Assembly: GCA_013297925.1 (NCBI GenBank)
Contig: JAAFJC010000008.1
Location: 1-64,000, forward strand
Source of the DNA: Comamonadaceae bacterium
Lineage (GTDB): Bacteria; Pseudomonadota; Gammaproteobacteria; Burkholderiales; Burkholderiaceae_C
Direction: 5' to 3'
DNA length: 64,000 nt
The translations under genes and the position numbers were made by a program. The notes under the pieces are model-generated. The model worked only from the letters and a program-made list of their open reading frames with translations, did not search any database and had not been told where the DNA came from. Shown here one piece after another: positions 60,729 to 64,000 of the stretch (positions within the stretch are counted from its first letter, which is position 1; the number at the start of each line of letters is the position of its first letter).

Positions 60729-63176
60729 TCAGTGCTTTGTGACCTTCGCTTTTTTCGTTGTGCTTTCGGCGCTCGATGCATTTGCAGCAGCTGCCACCAC
60801 ATCCATCGAAGCAATTTCTTCTTCCGTCAAGGGCACAGGCATGCGCTCAAGCGCGGCTTGCAGCACTTGATCAATCCATTTCACAGGAATGATCTCCATG
60901 CCGTTTTTCACATTCTCGGGAATGTCAGCCAGGTCTTTCACGTTTTCTTCGGGGATCAGCACGGTTTTGATATCGCCGCGCAAAGCCGCAAGCAGCTTTT
61001 CTTTCAAGCCGCCAATGGCCGTGACTTCGCCGCGCAATGTAATCTCGCCCGTCATGGCCACCGAGGCTTTCACGGGGATGCCGGTGAGGGTGGAGACGAG
61101 GGCGGTGGTCATCGCAATGCCGGCGCTGGGGCCGTCTTTCGGCGTGGCGCCATCGGGCACGTGGATGTGAACGTCTTTCTTCTCAAACATCTCATCTTTG
61201 ATGCCAAGGCGGCGCGAGCGCGAGCGCACCACAGTGCGCGCGGCTTCCACCGATTCTTTCATCACATCGCCAAGCGAGCCGGTGCGCGTGATCACGCCTT
61301 TGCCGGGCATGAGCGCGGCCTCGATCGTGAGCAAATCGCCGCCTACTTCCGTCCACGCGAGGCCCACCACTTGGCCCACTTGGCTGCTCTGCTCGGCGCG
61401 GCCAAAGCTGAATTTGCGCACGCCGACAAAATCATTCAAATTCTCTGAGGTGACTTTGACTTGGCCAACGTATTTTTTAAGCAAAATGCCTTTGACCACT
61501 TTGCGGCAAATTTTGGAGAGCTCGCGCTCGAGCGAGCGCACGCCAGCTTCGCGCGTGTAGTAGCGCACGATATCGCGCACTGCAGATTCCGTCACATCCA
61601 GCTCTTCGGGCTTCACGCCGTTGTTGGTCAATTGCTTGGGCAGCAGATAGCGCAGCGCGATGCTGGTTTTTTCGTCTTCGGTGTAGCCAGAGAGGCGAAT
61701 CACTTCCATGCGATCTAGAAGCGCCGGCGGAATGTTCATCGAATTCGAGGTGGCGACAAACATCACATCGCTCAGATCGAAATCGACATCGACGTAATGA
61801 TCGCTGAACGTGTGATTCTGCTCAGGATCAAGCACCTCCAGCAAGGCGCTGGATGGATCGCCGCGCATATCCTGCCCCATCTTATCGATCTCATCGAGCA
61901 GAAAGAGGGGATTGCGCGCGCCAGCTTTGGTGAGGCTTTGCAGCACTTTGCCGGGCAACGCACCGATATAGGTGCGGCGATGGCCGCGAATCTCCGCCTC
62001 ATCACGCATGCCGCCCAAGGCCATGCGCACATACTTTCGGCCTGTGGCTTTGGCAATCGATTGGCCAAGAGACGTTTTGCCCACGCCAGGCGGGCCAACC
62101 AAGCAGAGAATCGGCGCTTTCACTTTATCTACGCGCTGCTGCACAGCGAGATATTCAAGAATACGATCTTTGACTTTATCCAAGCCAAAGTGATCCGCAT
62201 TGAGCACGCCTTCTGCATTGCCTAGATCGTGCTTGATCTTCGTCTTTTTGCTCCAAGGCAGGCCAACGAGCACGTCGATGTAATTGCGCACCACAGTTGC
62301 CTCGGCTGACATGGGCGACATGAGCTTGAGTTTCTTCAACTCTGCATCGGCCTTCTTGCGCGCTTCTTGCGGCATCTTCGCGGCTTTGATCTTTTTCTCG
62401 ATCTCTTCGATATCCGCGCCTTCTTCGCCTTCACCCAGCTCTTTTTGAATGGCCTTGACTTGCTCATTCAAATAAAAATCGCGCTGATTCTTCTCCATCT
62501 GGCGCTTCACACGGCTGCGGATTTTCTTATCCACATTGAGGATTTCTACCTCGCGCTCGAGCTGCTCAAACACATTCTCTAGCCGCAGCTTCACATCCAT
62601 CAGCTCCAGCACGGTTTGCTTGTTTTCGAGCTTGAGGGGCGTGTGCGCAGCAATCGTGTCAGCCAAGCGGCCGGCATCGTCAATGCTAGAAATTGACGTG
62701 AGGATCTCAGGCGGGATTTTTTTGTTGAGCTTGACGTATTGATCAAACTGGCCAACGACGGCTCGGCGCACAGCTTCAATCGCTGTGAGGCTATCGGCCG
62801 TGGGCGGCGTGCCGTTGTGCGGCGTGATGTTGGCATGGAAATGCGCTTCGCCTTCGGTGATTTGGTTCACCGTAGCGCGCTGCTGGCCTTCGACGAGCAC
62901 TTTCACAGTGCCGTCAGGCAGCTTGAGCATTTGCAAAATGGTGGAGACGCAGCCGACGCCAAACATATCTTCTACGACGGGCTCATCTTTGGCAGCAGCT
63001 TTTTGCGCCACCAGCATGATGCGGCGATCTGCTTCCATCGCGGTTTCTAGCGCTTTGATGCTCTTGGTGCGACCGACGAAGAGCGGAATCACCATGTGCG
63101 GGAAGACGACCACATCGCGCAGCGGCAGCAGCGGCAGATCGAGCGGATCAGAGGGCAGGGGGGTGGCACCAGACAT
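60729..63176 (-). CDS. lon: ATP-dependent protease Lon
   Basis: An 815-residue Lon protease, the normal length. It degrades damaged and regulatory proteins. The N-terminal substrate domain (1-200) begins LPLLPLRDVVVFPHMVIPL; Walker A is [14 protein letters not shown] near 365; the proteolytic Ser684 lies in KDGPSAGIAM, followed by the Lys of the dyad in GLKEKLLAA. It ends with a Lys/Ala-rich tail. It lies immediately downstream of clpX, the classical order. Confidence 0.97.
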   Translation of the reverse strand: MSGATPLPSDPLDLPLLPLRDVVVFPHMVIPLFVGRTKSIKALETAMEADRRIMLVAQKAAAKDEPVVEDMFGVGCVSTILQMLKLPDGTVKVLVEGQQRATVNQITEGEAHFHANITPHNGTPPTADSLTAIEAVRRAVVGQFDQYVKLNKKIPPEILTSISSIDDAGRLADTIAAHTPLKLENKQTVLELMDVKLRLENVFEQLEREVEILNVDKKIRSRVKRQMEKNQRDFYLNEQVKAIQKELGEGEEGADIEEIEKKIKAAKMPQEARKKADAELKKLKLMSPMSAEATVVRNYIDVLVGLPWSKKTKIKHDLGNAEGVLNADHFGLDKVKDRILEYLAVQQRVDKVKAPILCLVGPPGVGKTSLGQSIAKATGRKYVRMALGGMRDEAEIRGHRRTYIGALPGKVLQSLTKAGARNPLFLLDEIDKMGQDMRGDPSSALLEVLDPEQNHTFSDHYVDVDFDLSDVMFVATSNSMNIPPALLDRMEVIRLSGYTEDEKTSIALRYLLPKQLTNNGVKPEELDVTESAVRDIVRYYTREAGVRSLERELSKICRKVVKGILLKKYVGQVKVTSENLNDFVGVRKFSFGRAEQSSQVGQVVGLAWTEVGGDLLTIEAALMPGKGVITRTGSLGDVMKESVEAARTVVRSRSRRLGIKDEMFEKKDVHIHVPDGATPKDGPSAGIAMTTALVSTLTGIPVKASVAMTGEITLRGEVTAIGGLKEKLLAALRGDIKTVLIPEENVKDLADIPENVKNGMEIIPVKWIDQVLQAALERMPVPLTEEEIASMDVVAAAANASSAESTTKKAKVTKH

Positions 63177-63236
63177 GGCTTCTCACTTCACAAAAATCAA
63201 TCTTTGCCCGGTGCGGCAATGCACTTTCTGGGCGGA

Positions 63237-64000
63237 TCAGGCTTTTTTAGCTTCATCCCGATAAACGAGCAAAGGCGGCTTGCCTTCATCAATGGTGGAT
63301 TCATCCACCACGACTTTGGCCACATTGCTCGCTTCGGGCAATTCAAACATGGTGTCGATCAGCGCGGCTTCAAGGATCGAGCGCAGGCCGCGCGCGCCGG
63401 TCTTGCGCACTTGAGCTTTGCGGGCGATGGCGCGCAAGGCATTCGGGCGCACTTCGAGCTCTGCGCCCTCCATGGCCAGCAGCTTGGCGTATTGCTTGAT
63501 AACGGCGTTTTTGGGCTCCGTCAAAATTTGCATGAGAGCTTCTTCGCTCAACTCATCGAGCGTGGCGATCACAGGCAAGCGGCCGATCAGCTCCGGGATC
63601 AGGCCAAATTTGATCAAGTCTTCCGGCTCGATCTCTTTAAAGGTCTCCGTCAAGCTGCGCTGCTTTTTGCTCTTGACTGATGCACCAAAGCCAATGCCGC
63701 CCGCTTCTTGCCGCGCTTCCACGACTTTTTCTAAGCCTTGGAATGCACCGCCGCAGATGAAGAGGATATTGGTCGTATCGACCTGTAAGAAATCTTGATT
63801 CGGATGCTTGCGCCCGCCTTGTGGCGGCACGCCAGCCATCGTGCCTTCGACGAGCTTGAGCAGGGCTTGCTGCACGCCTTCGCCGCTCACGTCGCGAGTG
63901 ATCGATGGGTTATCAGACTTGCGAGAGATTTTGTCGATCTCGTCGATATACACAATGCCTTGCTGTGCTTTTTCAACGTCGTAGTTACATGCTTGCAGCA
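63237..64000 (-). CDS. clpX: ATP-dependent Clp protease ATP-binding subunit ClpX, C-terminal part (runs off the window)
   Basis: The visible 253 codons form the C-terminal part of the AAA+ unfoldase that feeds ClpP. Walker B is [10 protein letters not shown], followed by [23 protein letters not shown], the GIGFGASVK segment, a sensor region in [18 protein letters not shown], and the C-terminal [21 protein letters not shown]. The reading frame is open to base 64000; the zinc domain and Walker A are outside. An internal ATG at 63953 is not the start. Confidence 0.96.
   Translation of the reverse strand, partial: LQACNYDVEKAQQGIVYIDEIDKISRKSDNPSITRDVSGEGVQQALLKLVEGTMAGVPPQGGRKHPNQDFLQVDTTNILFICGGAFQGLEKVVEARQEAGGIGFGASVKSKKQRSLTETFKEIEPEDLIKFGLIPELIGRLPVIATLDELSEEALMQILTEPKNAVIKQYAKLLAMEGAELEVRPNALRAIARKAQVRKTGARGLRSILEAALIDTMFELPEASNVAKVVVDESTIDEGKPPLLVYRDEAKKA

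Overview
The window looks like a chromosomal segment of a betaproteobacterium of order Burkholderiales, most likely family Comamonadaceae. The reasons are the protocatechuate 4,5-cleavage genes in the order known from Comamonas (pmdE-F-D-A-B-C), a Bug/TctC-type binding protein, a small Trp-rich protein of betaproteobacterial type, the linked trpF-trpB-trpA-accD genes, and dispersed short repeats with ATAGC/GCTAT ends and with the GTTCGCCCTGAGC/GGCGAACGG signature that I associate with this group. Species cannot be named from the sequence alone.

Layout. 0-15.6 kb is mostly minus-strand housekeeping: rarA (partial), bamC, dapA, a methyltransferase, an SDR, hemH (plus strand), tRNA-Thr, fbp, pepN and two HAD phosphatases. 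It ends in accessory genes: rhuM-like, a cytochrome P450, a Bug-type binding protein and a LysR regulator. 15.8-23.5 kb (plus strand) is an aromatic catabolic cluster. A TRAP-type binding protein and a ModA-like protein lead into pmdE, pmdF, pmdD, pmdA, pmdB and pmdC, which take protocatechuate by meta cleavage at 4,5 towards pyruvate and oxaloacetate. A complete RHH/PIN toxin-antitoxin pair sits between pmdD and pmdA. 23.5-26.6 kb holds an aldo/keto reductase, an N-formylglutamate amidohydrolase-like enzyme and an FAD oxidoreductase. lysS follows on the minus strand.

28.3-38.6 kb (minus strand) is a surface polysaccharide locus: an initiating sugar-phosphate transferase, a CapD/WbpM-type dehydratase, a UDP-glucuronate decarboxylase-like enzyme, an AT-rich block with an unusual capsule-type protein and a PhyH oxygenase, a flippase, a methyltransferase, a GT2 glycosyltransferase and an epimerase. 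38.7-44.2 kb is a Lon-substrate-binding-domain protein, accD, trpA, trpB, trpF and serC, followed by tRNA-Ser(GGA).

44.5-53.96 kb is an eight-gene plus-strand island: a TPR/beta-barrel outer-membrane protein, a FecR-domain protein, a GT4 and a GT41/OGT-like glycosyltransferase, an RgpF-like protein, a PhyH oxygenase and two methyltransferases. Its left edge abuts a 3'-terminal remnant of a cytochrome c gene, and its right edge abuts an intact relative of that gene. I regard this as the most likely undescribed system in the window, a surface modification or adhesin glycosylation locus. 54-64 kb returns to core genes: cytochrome c, Trp-rich protein, truncated haemoglobin, def, a lipoprotein with a 12-G tract, xthA, folA, thyA, two unknown proteins, tRNA-Leu, tRNA-Cys, tRNA-Gly, lon and clpX (partial).

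Three families of short dispersed repeats run through the window. One of them (ATAGC...GCCGGC...GCTAT, about 50 bp) lies in frame inside several genes, including def, trpF and an FAD enzyme, and seems to have added peptide segments to conserved enzymes. I see no rRNA, CRISPR array, insertion sequence or transposase. No gene-free stretch exceeds about 200 bases.
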